Source: Streptomyces sp. NBC_00568
GTDB lineage: Bacteria > Actinomycetota > Actinomycetes > Streptomycetales > Streptomycetaceae
Length of the DNA stretch: 64,000 nt
Reading direction: 5' to 3'
NCBI RefSeq assembly: GCF_026341855.1
Contig: NZ_JAPENW010000001.1
Coordinates: forward strand, 1,116,001 to 1,180,000
In this document: positions 17,545-26,795 of the stretch, in pieces
How positions within the stretch are numbered: the first letter of the stretch is position 1
Layout of the letters: every line of letters starts with the position of its first letter
The notes under the pieces: generated by a model
The model's input: the letters and a program-made list of their open reading frames with translations, nothing else
What the model was told of the DNA's origin: nothing
Database searches by the model: none
Position numbers and translations under genes: made by a program

Positions 17545-18114
17545 TTAGCGGTGGCGCAGCGGGAGCGGCGCGCCCATCACGGCGTACGGCTTGGGCGCGC
17601 TGGGGAACAGGACCTGCCGTGCGAGGTCCTCGTAGCCGAGGGAGCGGTAGAGGCCGCGGGCCGGGCTGTCGAAGTCGATCGCGGAGAGGATCGAGCGGGG
17701 TTCGGCCGCGGTGTCGGTGATGGCGGTGATCAGGGCGCGGCCGACACCCCGGTTCTGGAAGCGGGGGTGGACGTGCAGTTCGGTGATCACGAAGGAGTTG
17801 TCGAGCCAGCCGTCGTGGCCCTGGCCGCGCAGATACGGTTCGACGACGGTGGACCACCAGTGCGCGCGGTCGTTGGGCATGCCGTAGACGAAGCCGACGA
17901 GCCGTCCGTCGACGGTGGTCGCGCCGAGCGCGTGGGCTCCCGGGTAGGTGAGGTGGCGCAGCACGATCTGGCGTCGTACGGCGATCTCGTCGGCGCCGAG
18001 CCCGAAGGCGAGCGCCTGCACGGCGAGCGCCTCGTCGACGCGCGCGGCGAGATCCAGCGGGCCGATGACCACGTCGTCGGAGTCGCGGTGGCCGTGACCG
18101 GGGAAGCGCAGCAT
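17545..18114 (-). CDS. GNAT family N-acetyltransferase
   Basis: 189 residues. The acetyl-CoA-binding motif A is clear: FVITELHVHPRFQNRGVGRALI, with QNRGVG forming the pyrophosphate loop, followed by ILSAIDFDSPARGLYRSLGYEDLARQ (motif B and the GNAT tyrosine region). The substrate is not predictable. It starts at ATG 18114 without a strong ribosome site, ends 71 bases before the proS start, and lies downstream of a second, unrelated GNAT gene on the same strand. Confidence 0.85.
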   Translation of the reverse strand: MLRFPGHGHRDSDDVVIGPLDLAARVDEALAVQALAFGLGADEIAVRRQIVLRHLTYPGAHALGATTVDGRLVGFVYGMPNDRAHWWSTVVEPYLRGQGHDGWLDNSFVITELHVHPRFQNRGVGRALITAITDTAAEPRSILSAIDFDSPARGLYRSLGYEDLARQVLFPSAPKPYAVMGAPLPLRHR

Positions 18115-18175
18115 GCCGGGAGACTACCTGGCGGACAGCGGGACATGTGAGGTCCCGCGGGGCCTGCGCCGGGCG

Positions 18176-19024
18176 TCAGAACAGGACACTCATGAACGCG
18201 CCGACCTCCTTGAACCCGACCCGGCGGTACGTCGCGCGCGCCGCCGTGTTGAAGTCGTTGACGTAGAGGCTGACGACCGGGGCGACATCGGCGAGGGCGT
18301 AGCGCAGGACCGCCGCCATGCCGGGGGCCGCGACTCCCCGGCCGCGGTATTCGGGGGCCACCCACACCCCCTGGATCTGGCAGGCGTGGGCCGTCGCGGC
18401 GCCGATCTCGGCCTTGAAGACGACCTTGCCGTCCTGGTCGAGGCGGGCGAAGGACCGGCCCGAACCGACGAGTTCGGCCACCCGGGCCTGGTAGATCAGA
18501 CCGCCGTCACCGGCCATCGGCGAGATGCCGACCTCCTCGGTGAACATCGCCACGCACGCCGGCATGATCGTGTCCATCTCGTCCTTGCGGATGCGGCGGA
18601 CGAACGGATCCGGGGTGATGTCGGCGGGCAGCCGGTCGGTGACCATCAGAGGCTGGTGGGCGCGGACCTCGCGGGCGGGGCCCCAGCTCGGTTCGAGCAG
18701 CCGCCACAGCTGGGCGGTGGGTTCGGCGGGGCCGACGATCGAGGAGCAGCGGCGGCCACCCCGGCGGGCCCGGTCGGCGAAGCCGCGCACGGCGCGCGGG
18801 GTGGCGCAGATCGGGACGAGATTGGCGCCCGCGTAGCAGAGGGACTGCAGCATGCCGTCCTCGTACCAGCCCCACATCTCGCCGCCGAGCCGCCATGGGT
18901 CGAGCCCCGCTACGTGTACGCGGGAGGCGACGAAAGCGTTCGCCACCGGCTCGCGGCCGAGGACGGCGAGCGCGGCGTCCAGGTCACTCGGTTCGAGGAC
19001 CCTGGTGGTGGTCTGGGTCAACAC
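18176..19024 (-). CDS. GNAT family N-acetyltransferase (two-domain, DUF4081-type)
   Basis: 282 residues from GTG 19024. The C-terminal half is a GNAT domain: IQGVWVAPEYRGRGVAAPGMAAVLRYAL (motif A, RGRGVA) and VSLYVNDFNTAARATYRRVGFKEVG. The N-terminal half (VLEPSDLDAALAVLGREPVANAFVAS, then GEMWGWYEDG) matches the extra domain found in actinobacterial GNATs of this two-domain kind. The substrate is unknown. The start is uncertain: the longer frame to 19063 runs into the repeat tract and has no better ribosome site. Confidence 0.8.
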   Translation of the reverse strand: MLTQTTTRVLEPSDLDAALAVLGREPVANAFVASRVHVAGLDPWRLGGEMWGWYEDGMLQSLCYAGANLVPICATPRAVRGFADRARRGGRRCSSIVGPAEPTAQLWRLLEPSWGPAREVRAHQPLMVTDRLPADITPDPFVRRIRKDEMDTIMPACVAMFTEEVGISPMAGDGGLIYQARVAELVGSGRSFARLDQDGKVVFKAEIGAATAHACQIQGVWVAPEYRGRGVAAPGMAAVLRYALADVAPVVSLYVNDFNTAARATYRRVGFKEVGAFMSVLF

Positions 19025-19099
19025 GTGCGGGGGCCTCACCCTGGGGTCTGCTGATCTCCGCACTGTACCTGGAGAGGTTGTGCCCCGCCGCCCCTTGCA

Positions 19100-19660
19100 C
19101 GGCGGCCCGGTGGACGGCCGGGGCCGTGCGCAGTCGCCCGGCTGCGGGTGCGTGGGGGTTGCTCGCGCCGTTCCCCGCGCCCCCGGTAGCTCGGGCCGGC
19201 CGCAGTGCTGACAGGCGGCCGCATTGCCGTCCCGCCCGGGCCACCGGGCCCGTGCGCAGTCGACCGGCCGCGGGCGGGCGGGGGTTGCTCGCGCCGTTCC
19301 CCGCGCCCCCGGTAGCTCGGGCCGGCCGGAGTGCTGACAGGCGGCCGCATTGCCGTCCCGCCCGGGCCACCGGGCCGGAGGCGTCCGCAGTCGCCCGACC
19401 GCAGGCGGGCGGGGGTTGCTCGCGCCGTTCCCCGCGCCCCCGGTAGCTCGGGCCGGCCGCAGTGCTGACAGGCGGCCGCATTGCCGTCCCGCCCGGGCCG
19501 GGAGCGTGCGCAGTCGACCGACCGCAGGCGGGCGGGGGTTGCTCGCGCCGTTCCCCGCGCCCCCGGTAGCTCGGGCCGGGTTCCAACACAGGGCAGCTTC
19601 ACCGCCCCCGGCGCCGGGCCACCTGGCCGGGGGCGGGGTTGCTCGCGCGGTTCCCCGCGC
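19100..19660. repeat. Four to five imperfect tandem repeats of about 125 bp
   Basis: The landmark GGTTGCTCGCGCCGTTCCCC occurs at 19157, 19283, 19414 and 19537, with a weaker copy at 19637, so unit lengths are 126, 131, 123 and 100 bp. Each unit also carries GGTAGCTCGGGCCGG, GCAGTGCTGACAGGCGGCCGC and GCAGTCGMCCG blocks. The GTTCCCCGCGCCCC core is a motif common in Streptomyces intergenic DNA. Open frames across it on both strands are a consequence of high GC. It fills the 680-base gap between the GNAT start and the ispG stop, in which I see no gene. Confidence 0.9.
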
Positions 19661-19707
19661 TCCTCGGCTCCAGCTGGGTGGAGTCGAGGGGCGGGGTTCC
19701 GGTGGGG

Positions 19708-20865
19708 TCAGCCCGCTACCGAGATCGTGGGTTCGCCGGAGGCGATGCCCTCGGCCTCCATCTGCTCGGCGAGCTTCATCGCCTCTTCGATCAGGGTCTC
19801 CACGATCTTCGACTCGGGGACGGTCTTGATGACCTCGCCCTTGACGAAGATCTGGCCCTTGCCGTTGCCGGAGGCGACACCGAGGTCGGCCTCGCGGGCC
19901 TCGCCCGGGCCGTTCACGACGCAGCCCATGACGGCGACGCGCAGCGGGACCTCCATGCCGGTAAGACCGGCGGTGACTTCCTCGGCCAGCTTGTAGACGT
20001 CGACCTGGGCGCGTCCGCAGGACGGGCAGGAGACGATCTCCAGGCCGCGCTGCTTGAGGTTCAGCGACTCCAGGATCTGCAGGCCGACCTTGACCTCCTC
20101 GACCGGCGGGGCCGAAAGGGAGACGCGGATGGTGTCGCCGATGCCCTCGGAGAGCAGGGCGCCGAAGGCGACGGCCGACTTGATGGTGCCCTGGAAGGCG
20201 GGGCCGGCCTCGGTCACGCCCAGGTGCAGCGGGTAGTCGCAGGCGGCGGCCAGCTGGCGGTAGGCGTTGACCATGACGACGGGGTCGTTGTGCTTGACCG
20301 AGATCTTGATGTCCCGGAAGTCGTGCTCCTCGAAGAGGGAGGCCTCCCAGAGCGCGGACTCGACGAGCGCCTCGGGCGTCGCCTTGCCGTACTTCTGGAG
20401 CAGGCGCTTGTCGAGCGAGCCCGCGTTGACGCCGATCCGGATCGGGGTGCCGGTGTCGTTCGCGGCCCGCGCGATCTCCTTGACCTGGTCGTCGAACTGC
20501 TTGATGTTGCCGGGGTTGACGCGGACGGCCGCACAGCCGGCGTTGATCGCGGCGAAGACGTACTTCGGCTGGAAGTGAATGTCCGCGATGACCGGGATCT
20601 GGGACTTCTTGGCGATCGTGGCGAGTGCGTCGGCGTCGTCCTGGGTGGGACAGGCGACGCGCACGATCTGGCAGCCGGACGCGGTCAGCTCGGCGATCTG
20701 CTGAAGCGTGGCGCCGATGTCCGACGTACGCGTGGTCGTCATCGACTGCACCGAGACGGGTGCGTCTCCACCCACGGCCACGGTCCCGACCTGGATCTGC
20801 CGGGTCTTGCGGCGCTCGGCCAGCTTGGTCGGAACGGACGGCATGCCGAGAGAAATCGCAGTCAT
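19708..20865 (-). CDS. ispG: 4-hydroxy-3-methylbut-2-en-1-yl diphosphate synthase (flavodoxin)
   Basis: Sixth step of the MEP isoprenoid pathway: reductive ring opening of MEcPP to HMBPP by a [4Fe-4S] enzyme. 385 residues from ATG 20865 ([14 protein letters not shown]), the streptomycete length. The TIM-barrel part includes [14 protein letters not shown] and [11 protein letters not shown]; the cluster ligands lie in [12 protein letters not shown] and [15 protein letters not shown] 45-residue upstream extension is open but unlike the family. It follows rseP after 168 bases on the same strand; with dxr upstream it forms a conserved isoprenoid pair around the protease. Confidence 0.96.
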   Translation of the reverse strand: MTAISLGMPSVPTKLAERRKTRQIQVGTVAVGGDAPVSVQSMTTTRTSDIGATLQQIAELTASGCQIVRVACPTQDDADALATIAKKSQIPVIADIHFQPKYVFAAINAGCAAVRVNPGNIKQFDDQVKEIARAANDTGTPIRIGVNAGSLDKRLLQKYGKATPEALVESALWEASLFEEHDFRDIKISVKHNDPVVMVNAYRQLAAACDYPLHLGVTEAGPAFQGTIKSAVAFGALLSEGIGDTIRVSLSAPPVEEVKVGLQILESLNLKQRGLEIVSCPSCGRAQVDVYKLAEEVTAGLTGMEVPLRVAVMGCVVNGPGEAREADLGVASGNGKGQIFVKGEVIKTVPESKIVETLIEEAMKLAEQMEAEGIASGEPTISVAG

Positions 20866-21033
20866 CTGCTGTGCAACCCCAAGTTGTGGATCAAGGTCCC
20901 GGAATCGTGGGCTCCAGGCTTCGAGATTACGGTACGGGCGCACAGGGGAGCACATCACGCCCCCGCCCCTAAACCCACTCGATGGAAGGCGGCCGGACAC
21001 CCAGGGTGCCCGGCCGCCGCCAACGCCGTCCCG

Positions 21034-22338
21034 CTAGGAGAGTTTCACCGGATTGACGACGTCTGCCACGAGGACCAGCAAGGTGAAGCAGACGAAGATT
21101 CCGGCCACCACGTAGGCCACCGGCATCAGCTTCGCCACGTCGAAGGGGCCCGGGTCGGGTCGCTTCAGGACCTTCGCCGTGTTCCGCCGCAGCGACTCCC
21201 ACAGCGCGCCCGCGATGTGCCCGCCGTCGAGCGGGAGCAGCGGGAGCATGTTGAACAGGAACAGGGAGAGGTTGAACCCGGCGACCAGCAGCAGCATCAT
21301 CGCGACCTGCTGCGATGCCGGGATGTCCAGCGTGAAGACATCGCCGCCGATGCGGGCCGCGCCGACCACGCCCATCGGGGAGTCGGCCTTGCGCGGGCCG
21401 TCACCGAAGGCCGCGTCCCACAGGTCGGGGACCTTGGCGGGCAGCGCCACCAGGGACTCGACGCCGTTCTGCATCATGTCGCCCATGCGTTCCACGGACT
21501 GTCCGAAGGACTGCTGGACGATGCCGGTGGCGGGCGTGAAGCCGAGGAAGCCGGCGTACACGTACTTGCCCTCGACGTAGCCGCCGTTGCCGTCGGTCTT
21601 GCTCACCTGGTTCTTGATCAGGTGGGCCTTCAGGTCGACCTGCTGCCCCTTGCGCTCGACGGTGATCGTGACGTCCTTGCCGGGGTTGGCCCGGATGTCG
21701 TCCTGGAGGACCGCCCAGTCCGCGACCGCCTTGCCGTCGAACGCGACGATCTTGTCGCCGCCCTTGAGGCCCGCGGCCTTGGCGGGCGCGGCCTCGTCGC
21801 CCTTCGCGCACTTCGACCGGTTCTCGCTCTGCTCGATGACACAGTCCGAGACCTTGCCGACCGTGGTGGTCTGGGCCTGGACGCCGAACGTCATCATCAC
21901 GCCGAGGAAGATCGCGACAGCCAGGATGAGATTCATGAAGGGACCGGCGAACATCACGATCACGCGCTTCCACGGCTTGCGCGTGTAGAAGAGGCGCGTC
22001 TCGTCGCCGGGCTTCAGCTCTTCGAAGGCGGCCGACCGGGCGTCCTCGACCATGCCCCGGAAGGGGGACGTCGAGCGGGCCTCGATGCGGCCGTCCGGGC
22101 CGGGCGGGAACATGCCGATCATGCGGATGTAGCCGCCCAGCGGGACGGCCTTGATGCCGTACTCGGTTTCGCCCTTCTTGCGTGACCAGATGGTCGGGCC
22201 GAAGCCGACCATGTACTGCGGCACCCGGATACCGAAGAGCTTGGCCGTCGACAGATGTCCCAGCTCGTGCCACGCGATCGAGATGAGCAGGCCGACCACG
22301 AAGACGACTATGCCGAGGATCATCATCAAGGTCGTCAT
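21034..22338 (-). CDS. rseP: Site-2-protease-type zinc metalloprotease RseP/Rip
   Basis: Intramembrane protease that cleaves membrane-bound anti-sigma factors or similar substrates. 434 residues: a first membrane helix with the zinc motif HELGH (24-28), a membrane helix near 125-145 ([24 protein letters not shown]), a PDZ domain around 195-260 ([17 protein letters not shown]), and a C-terminal pair of helices with the third ligand in [14 protein letters not shown] 22338 overlaps the dxr stop by 4 bases, so the two are coupled. The dxr-rseP-ispG order is conserved in actinobacteria. Confidence 0.95.
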   Translation of the reverse strand: MTTLMMILGIVVFVVGLLISIAWHELGHLSTAKLFGIRVPQYMVGFGPTIWSRKKGETEYGIKAVPLGGYIRMIGMFPPGPDGRIEARSTSPFRGMVEDARSAAFEELKPGDETRLFYTRKPWKRVIVMFAGPFMNLILAVAIFLGVMMTFGVQAQTTTVGKVSDCVIEQSENRSKCAKGDEAAPAKAAGLKGGDKIVAFDGKAVADWAVLQDDIRANPGKDVTITVERKGQQVDLKAHLIKNQVSKTDGNGGYVEGKYVYAGFLGFTPATGIVQQSFGQSVERMGDMMQNGVESLVALPAKVPDLWDAAFGDGPRKADSPMGVVGAARIGGDVFTLDIPASQQVAMMLLLVAGFNLSLFLFNMLPLLPLDGGHIAGALWESLRRNTAKVLKRPDPGPFDVAKLMPVAYVVAGIFVCFTLLVLVADVVNPVKLS

Positions 22339-23591
22339 GCACGAGCCTCCGCGGTTGTCGTCTGTGCTGTGAGTTCACGGGCCCGGGCGCGCGCCCAGGT
22401 CTCCGCTTCGAGGACGTCCGTGACGGTCAGAGAAGTTCCCGTACGCGGTGTGCCGTGTTCCTCGACGACCCGGGTGACGGTCTCCATGATCCCGTTGAAC
22501 GGCAGGGTGCCGTTCAGGAACGCGTCCACGCACTCCTCGTTGGCGGCATTGAACACCGCCGGGGCCGTACCCGCGAGCTGCCCCACGTGCCGGGCGAGCC
22601 CCACCGACGGGAACGCGTCGGTGTCGAGCGGGAAGAACTCCCAGTTCGACGCCTTCGTCCAGTCGAAGGCGGGCGCCGCGTCCGGGACGCGCTCGGGCCA
22701 GCCGAGCCCGATGGCGATCGGCCCCCGCATGTCCGGGGGCGTCGCCTGGGCGATCGTCGAGCCGTCCGTGAATTCCACCATCGAGTGGACATACGACTGC
22801 GGGTGCACGACCACCTCAATCCGTTCGAAGGGAATGTCGTAGAGGAGGTGCGCCTCGATGACTTCCAGTCCCTTGTTGACCAGGGTCGCGGAGTTGATCG
22901 TGATGACCGGGCCCATGGCCCAGGTGGGGTGGGCGAGGGCGTCGGCGGGTGCCACGTCCGCCAGTTCGGCCTTCGTACGGCCGCGGAACGGGCCCCCGGA
23001 GGCGGTCACGACGAGTTTGCGCACGTCCGCGCGGGTGCCGGAGGCCAGCGCCTGGAACAGGGCGGCGTGCTCGGAGTCGACGGGGATGATCTGGCCCGGC
23101 TTGGCCAGTGCCTTCACCAGCGGCCCGCCGACGATGAGCGACTCCTTGTTGGCGAGCGCGAGGGTGCGGCCCGCCTCCAGGGCGGCGAGGGTGGGCGCGA
23201 GGCCGATGGAACCGGTGATGCCGTTCAGGACGGTGTGGCAGTCGGAGGCGGCGACCTGGGTGGCCGCCTCGGCTCCGGCGAGGATGTCGGGAAGGGGCTC
23301 GCCGGGACCGTACTGGTCCGCGAGGGCCTCCCTCAGCGCCGGGACGGCGTCCTCGCGCGCGACGGCGACCGTCCGCACCCGCAGCCGGTGGGCCTGCTCG
23401 GCGAGCAGGGCGACCCTGCCGCCGGCGGCGGAGAGCGCGGTGACCCGGAACCGGTCGGGGTTGCGCAGCACGAGGTCGATGGCCTGGGTGCCGATCGAGC
23501 CGGTGGATCCGAGAATCACCACATCCCGGACTCCGTCCACGGGATCGAAGACAAGATGCGGATCAGCGAGGGGGGCTGGACTGTCGCTCAT
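22335..23591 (-). CDS. dxr: 1-deoxy-D-xylulose 5-phosphate reductoisomerase
   Basis: Second MEP-pathway step: NADPH-dependent rearrangement and reduction of DXP to MEP. 418 residues. An NADPH-binding Rossmann motif [13 protein letters not shown] near residue 25, [12 protein letters not shown], the metal- and substrate-binding [11 protein letters not shown] and [27 protein letters not shown], and [15 protein letters not shown] are all present. This enzyme is the target of fosmidomycin. ATG 23591 follows a G-rich ribosome site. It overlaps rseP by 4 bases and starts 193 bases after the SecA-like gene. Confidence 0.97.
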   Translation of the reverse strand: MSDSPAPLADPHLVFDPVDGVRDVVILGSTGSIGTQAIDLVLRNPDRFRVTALSAAGGRVALLAEQAHRLRVRTVAVAREDAVPALREALADQYGPGEPLPDILAGAEAATQVAASDCHTVLNGITGSIGLAPTLAALEAGRTLALANKESLIVGGPLVKALAKPGQIIPVDSEHAALFQALASGTRADVRKLVVTASGGPFRGRTKAELADVAPADALAHPTWAMGPVITINSATLVNKGLEVIEAHLLYDIPFERIEVVVHPQSYVHSMVEFTDGSTIAQATPPDMRGPIAIGLGWPERVPDAAPAFDWTKASNWEFFPLDTDAFPSVGLARHVGQLAGTAPAVFNAANEECVDAFLNGTLPFNGIMETVTRVVEEHGTPRTGTSLTVTDVLEAETWARARARELTAQTTTAEARA

Positions 23592-23783
23592 CCCCCCATT
23601 GTGGCCGCATCGGGTACGCGGAAGGACAGGGCGTCCCTCATTCCCGCCGCCGCGCCCCCGATTCCTGGAGCCCGGCCGTGCCGAGGGGCTCGCACGAGGG
23701 GTCCACGCTCCGCGCGGGCGGCGGCGGGCGGGTGCGCATCGGCGGGGGTCGCGGCGTGGCCGGGCGCCGTACTGATCCGCAGG

Positions 23784-26546
23784 TCAGCGCTTGCGGCGGC
23801 GCCTGGCTCTGGACCGCTGCGGCCGGGCACGGTTCCGGGCGGGCGGGCCGGCGGCGGGTCCGGGGGCGGTCGGCGGGGTCGCGGATTCCTCTGTTCGGGC
23901 GAACGCGCCCTCGACCACGCCGTTCGCCGTGTCGAGCGTCGGCGCGGTGAAGGTGAGGCCGTCGGCGCGGTCGCGGCGTTCGAGGGCCCCGGTGGCCGGG
24001 GCCGCGGCGTCGAGGTTGAAGACGTAGCCGACGGACTCCTCCTTGATGGCGTCGGTCATGGCCCCGTACATGTCGAAGCCCTCGCGCTCGTACTCGACGA
24101 TCGGCTCGCGGCCGAGTGTCCAGCGCAGGCCGATGCCGTCGCGCAGGTAGTCCATCTCGTAGAGGTGCTCGCGCCACTTGCGGTCGAGGACGGAGAGGAC
24201 GACGAGGCGCTCCAGGTTGCGCAGGGTCTCGGAGCCGAGTTCCGCCTCGCGCTCCTCGTAGCGGGTGCGGATGTCGTCGGTGACCGTCTCGACGATCAGC
24301 TCGGTGGTCAGGTTGTCGCGGCCGCCCTCGCGGTCCTCCAGCTCCTGGACGGTGATCCCGACGGGGTACAGCTGCTTGAGCGCGCTCCACAGCCGCTGCA
24401 GATCCCACTCCTCCGCGAAGCCCTCGCCGGTCTCCTGCTCGATGTACTCCCGGACGGTGCCCTCCATGAAGTGGACGATCTTCTCGCGCAGGTCCTCGCC
24501 GTCGAGGACGCGGCGGCGTTCGGCGTAGATGAGCGTGCGCTGCCGGTTGAGGACCTCGTCGAACTTGAGGACGTCCTTGCGGGACTCGAAGTGCTGCTGC
24601 TCCAGCTGTGCCTGGGCGGAGGCGATGGCGCGGGTGACCATCTTGTTCTCGATGGGTACGTCGTCGGGGACGTTCGCCATGGCCATGACGCGGTCGACGA
24701 CGTTGGCCCGGAAGAGCCGCATCAGGTCGTCCTCCAGCGAGAGGTAGAAGCGGGAGGCACCGGGGTCGCCCTGCCGGCCCGAGCGGCCGCGGAGCTGGTT
24801 GTCGATGCGCCGTGACTCATGGCGTTCGGTGCCCAGCACGTAGAGCCCGCCGAGTTCCTTGACCGCCTCGTGCTCGGCCTCGACCGCGGTGGTGATCCGG
24901 GCGAGCACGTCGCGGCTCACCTGCGGGTCCGCGTCCTCCCCGGCCTCGGCCAGGGCCATGGCCTCCGGGTTGCCGCCGAGCATGATGTCCGTGCCGCGGC
25001 CGGCCATGTTGGTGGCGACGGTGACGGCGCCCCGGCGTCCCGCCTGGGCGACGATCTGGGCCTCGCGCCGGTGGTTCTTGGCGTTGAGGACCTCGTGCCG
25101 TATCCCCTGCCTCCGGAGCCGCGCGGAGAGCACCTCCGACTTCTCGACCGAGGTGGTGCCGACCAGGACCGGCTGGCCGAGCTCGTGCTTCTCGGCGATG
25201 TCGGCGAGGATCGCGGCGTACTTCGCCTCCTCGGTGCGGTAGATCTGGTCGGGGTCGTCGCGCCGGACCATTGGCCGGTTGGTGGGGATCGGCACGACGT
25301 GCAGCTGGTAGATCTGGTGGAACTCGGCCGCCTCGGTCATGGCGGTGCCGGTCATGCCGGCGAGTTTGCCGTAGAGGCGGAAGAAGTTCTGGAGGGTGAT
25401 CGTGGCGAGGGTCTGGTTCTCGTCCTTGATCGTGACGCCTTCCTTGGCCTCGATGGCCTGGTGCAGGCCTTCGTTGTAGCGGCGGCCGGCGAGGATGCGG
25501 CCGGTGTGCTCGTCGACGATCAGCACCTCGCCGTCCACGACGACGTAGTCCTTGTCCTTCTTGAAGTGCTCCTTGGCCTTGAGGGCGTTGTTGAGGTGCC
25601 CGATCAGCGGGGTGTGGTCGGACTCGTAGAGGCTGTCGATGCCGAGCTGGTCCTGGAGGTAGTCGACACCGGGGTCCAGGATCGCCACCGTGCGCTTCTT
25701 CGGGTCGTACTCGTAGTCGTGGCGCATCCGCAGTCCGGCGAGGCGGTCCTTGTCGGACGGCGTGGTGAACTGCTCCTCCTGCACCCGTACGCCCTTCATG
25801 TGCCGCGCGAACGCGGCGAAGGCCTCGTACCAGTGCGTCGGCTGGTCGGCCGGGCCGGAGATGATCAGCGGGGTGCGCGCCTCGTCGATGAGGATCGAGT
25901 CGGCCTCGTCGACGATCGCGAAGTGGTGGCCACGCTGGACGATTTCGTCCTTGGACCAGGCCATGTTGTCGCGGAGGTAGTCGAAGCCGAACTCGGTGTT
26001 GGTGCCGTAGGTGATGTCGCAGGCGTACTGGGCGCGCCGTTCGGCGGGGGTCGATTCCGTCCTGACGACGCCGACGGTCAGTCCCAGGAAGCGGTACGCG
26101 CGCCCCATCCACTCGGCGTCGCGCCGGGCCAGGTAGTCGTTGACCGTGACGAGGTGGACGCCTTTGCCGGTGAGGGCGTTCAGATAGACCGGGAGGGTGC
26201 CGACGAGGGTCTTTCCCTCGCCGGTCTGCATCTCGGCGATGTTGCCGAGGTGGAGCGCGGCTCCGCCCATGATCTGTACGTCGAAGTGGCGCATGCCGAG
26301 GGTGCGGCGGGACGCCTCGCGCATCGCGGCGAAGGCCTCCGGCAGCAGGTCGTCGAGGCTCTCACCGGAGGCGTGGCGCTCCTTGAACTCCGGTGTGAGC
26401 GCCTGGAGTTCCTCGTCGGTCAGCGCCGTGAACTCCTCTTCCAGGGAGCCGACCTGCGCGGCGAGACGTTCGAGGCGGTGCAGCATCCGGCCCTCGCCCG
26501 CCCGCATGATCCTGCCGGTGATGGCGTCGAGACCTTTTCCTGGCAT
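23784..26546 (-). CDS. secA: SecA-type preprotein translocase ATPase (probable second SecA paralogue)
   Basis: ATP-driven motor that pushes unfolded preproteins through SecYEG. 920 residues from ATG 26546, preceded by GAGGTGAT, nearly ideal complementarity to 16S rRNA. Walker A is EMQTGEGKT (105-113), the DEAD-like motif is VDEADS, and the NBD2 signature is [17 protein letters not shown] with [20 protein letters not shown]; scaffold/wing domains follow ([20 protein letters not shown]). It ends in an Arg-rich tail without a CxCxxG zinc motif, but housekeeping SecA of streptomycetes also ends in a basic tail, so that absence is not diagnostic. The dxr/acyl-CoA dehydrogenase setting is not the usual secA locus, so a second copy is likely. 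No secY is nearby. Confidence 0.88.
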   Translation of the reverse strand: MPGKGLDAITGRIMRAGEGRMLHRLERLAAQVGSLEEEFTALTDEELQALTPEFKERHASGESLDDLLPEAFAAMREASRRTLGMRHFDVQIMGGAALHLGNIAEMQTGEGKTLVGTLPVYLNALTGKGVHLVTVNDYLARRDAEWMGRAYRFLGLTVGVVRTESTPAERRAQYACDITYGTNTEFGFDYLRDNMAWSKDEIVQRGHHFAIVDEADSILIDEARTPLIISGPADQPTHWYEAFAAFARHMKGVRVQEEQFTTPSDKDRLAGLRMRHDYEYDPKKRTVAILDPGVDYLQDQLGIDSLYESDHTPLIGHLNNALKAKEHFKKDKDYVVVDGEVLIVDEHTGRILAGRRYNEGLHQAIEAKEGVTIKDENQTLATITLQNFFRLYGKLAGMTGTAMTEAAEFHQIYQLHVVPIPTNRPMVRRDDPDQIYRTEEAKYAAILADIAEKHELGQPVLVGTTSVEKSEVLSARLRRQGIRHEVLNAKNHRREAQIVAQAGRRGAVTVATNMAGRGTDIMLGGNPEAMALAEAGEDADPQVSRDVLARITTAVEAEHEAVKELGGLYVLGTERHESRRIDNQLRGRSGRQGDPGASRFYLSLEDDLMRLFRANVVDRVMAMANVPDDVPIENKMVTRAIASAQAQLEQQHFESRKDVLKFDEVLNRQRTLIYAERRRVLDGEDLREKIVHFMEGTVREYIEQETGEGFAEEWDLQRLWSALKQLYPVGITVQELEDREGGRDNLTTELIVETVTDDIRTRYEEREAELGSETLRNLERLVVLSVLDRKWREHLYEMDYLRDGIGLRWTLGREPIVEYEREGFDMYGAMTDAIKEESVGYVFNLDAAAPATGALERRDRADGLTFTAPTLDTANGVVEGAFARTEESATPPTAPGPAAGPPARNRARPQRSRARRRRKR

Positions 26547-26795
26547 GGGAATCACCTCGCGTTCGGCGCGGCCGAACGGCGTCCACGAGCATCCCGGCCG
26601 GGGATCGGCCCGCTGGAGAATACGGTCGCTCTGCTGACGCGCGAGCTGTACGGACGTGCCGTGGCGGTGTTCTTCCCCGCCGCCTCGGCGCATCCGCCGT
26701 CCCCGTTCGCCGTTCCTTTCATTGTTGACGCACGGCTCCGGTGCGGCAAGCAGCGGAAGGGCGAACGGGACCGTTGTGCGCTCCTGGGGAAAAGG

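Noticed and set aside
19100..19660. Possible coding region of a repeat protein (several frames open)
   Set aside because: Unit lengths (126, 131, 123, 100) are not all multiples of three, so no frame is kept across the units.
23588..23830. 80-codon minus-strand frame whose stop overlaps the dxr start
   Set aside because: It overlaps the secA end and has Ala/Arg/Pro-rich composition without conserved pattern or ribosome site; a shadow is more likely.
23784..26546. Lack of the C-terminal zinc motif as proof of an accessory SecA2
   Set aside because: Housekeeping SecA proteins of streptomycetes also end in a basic tail without this motif, so it does not discriminate.
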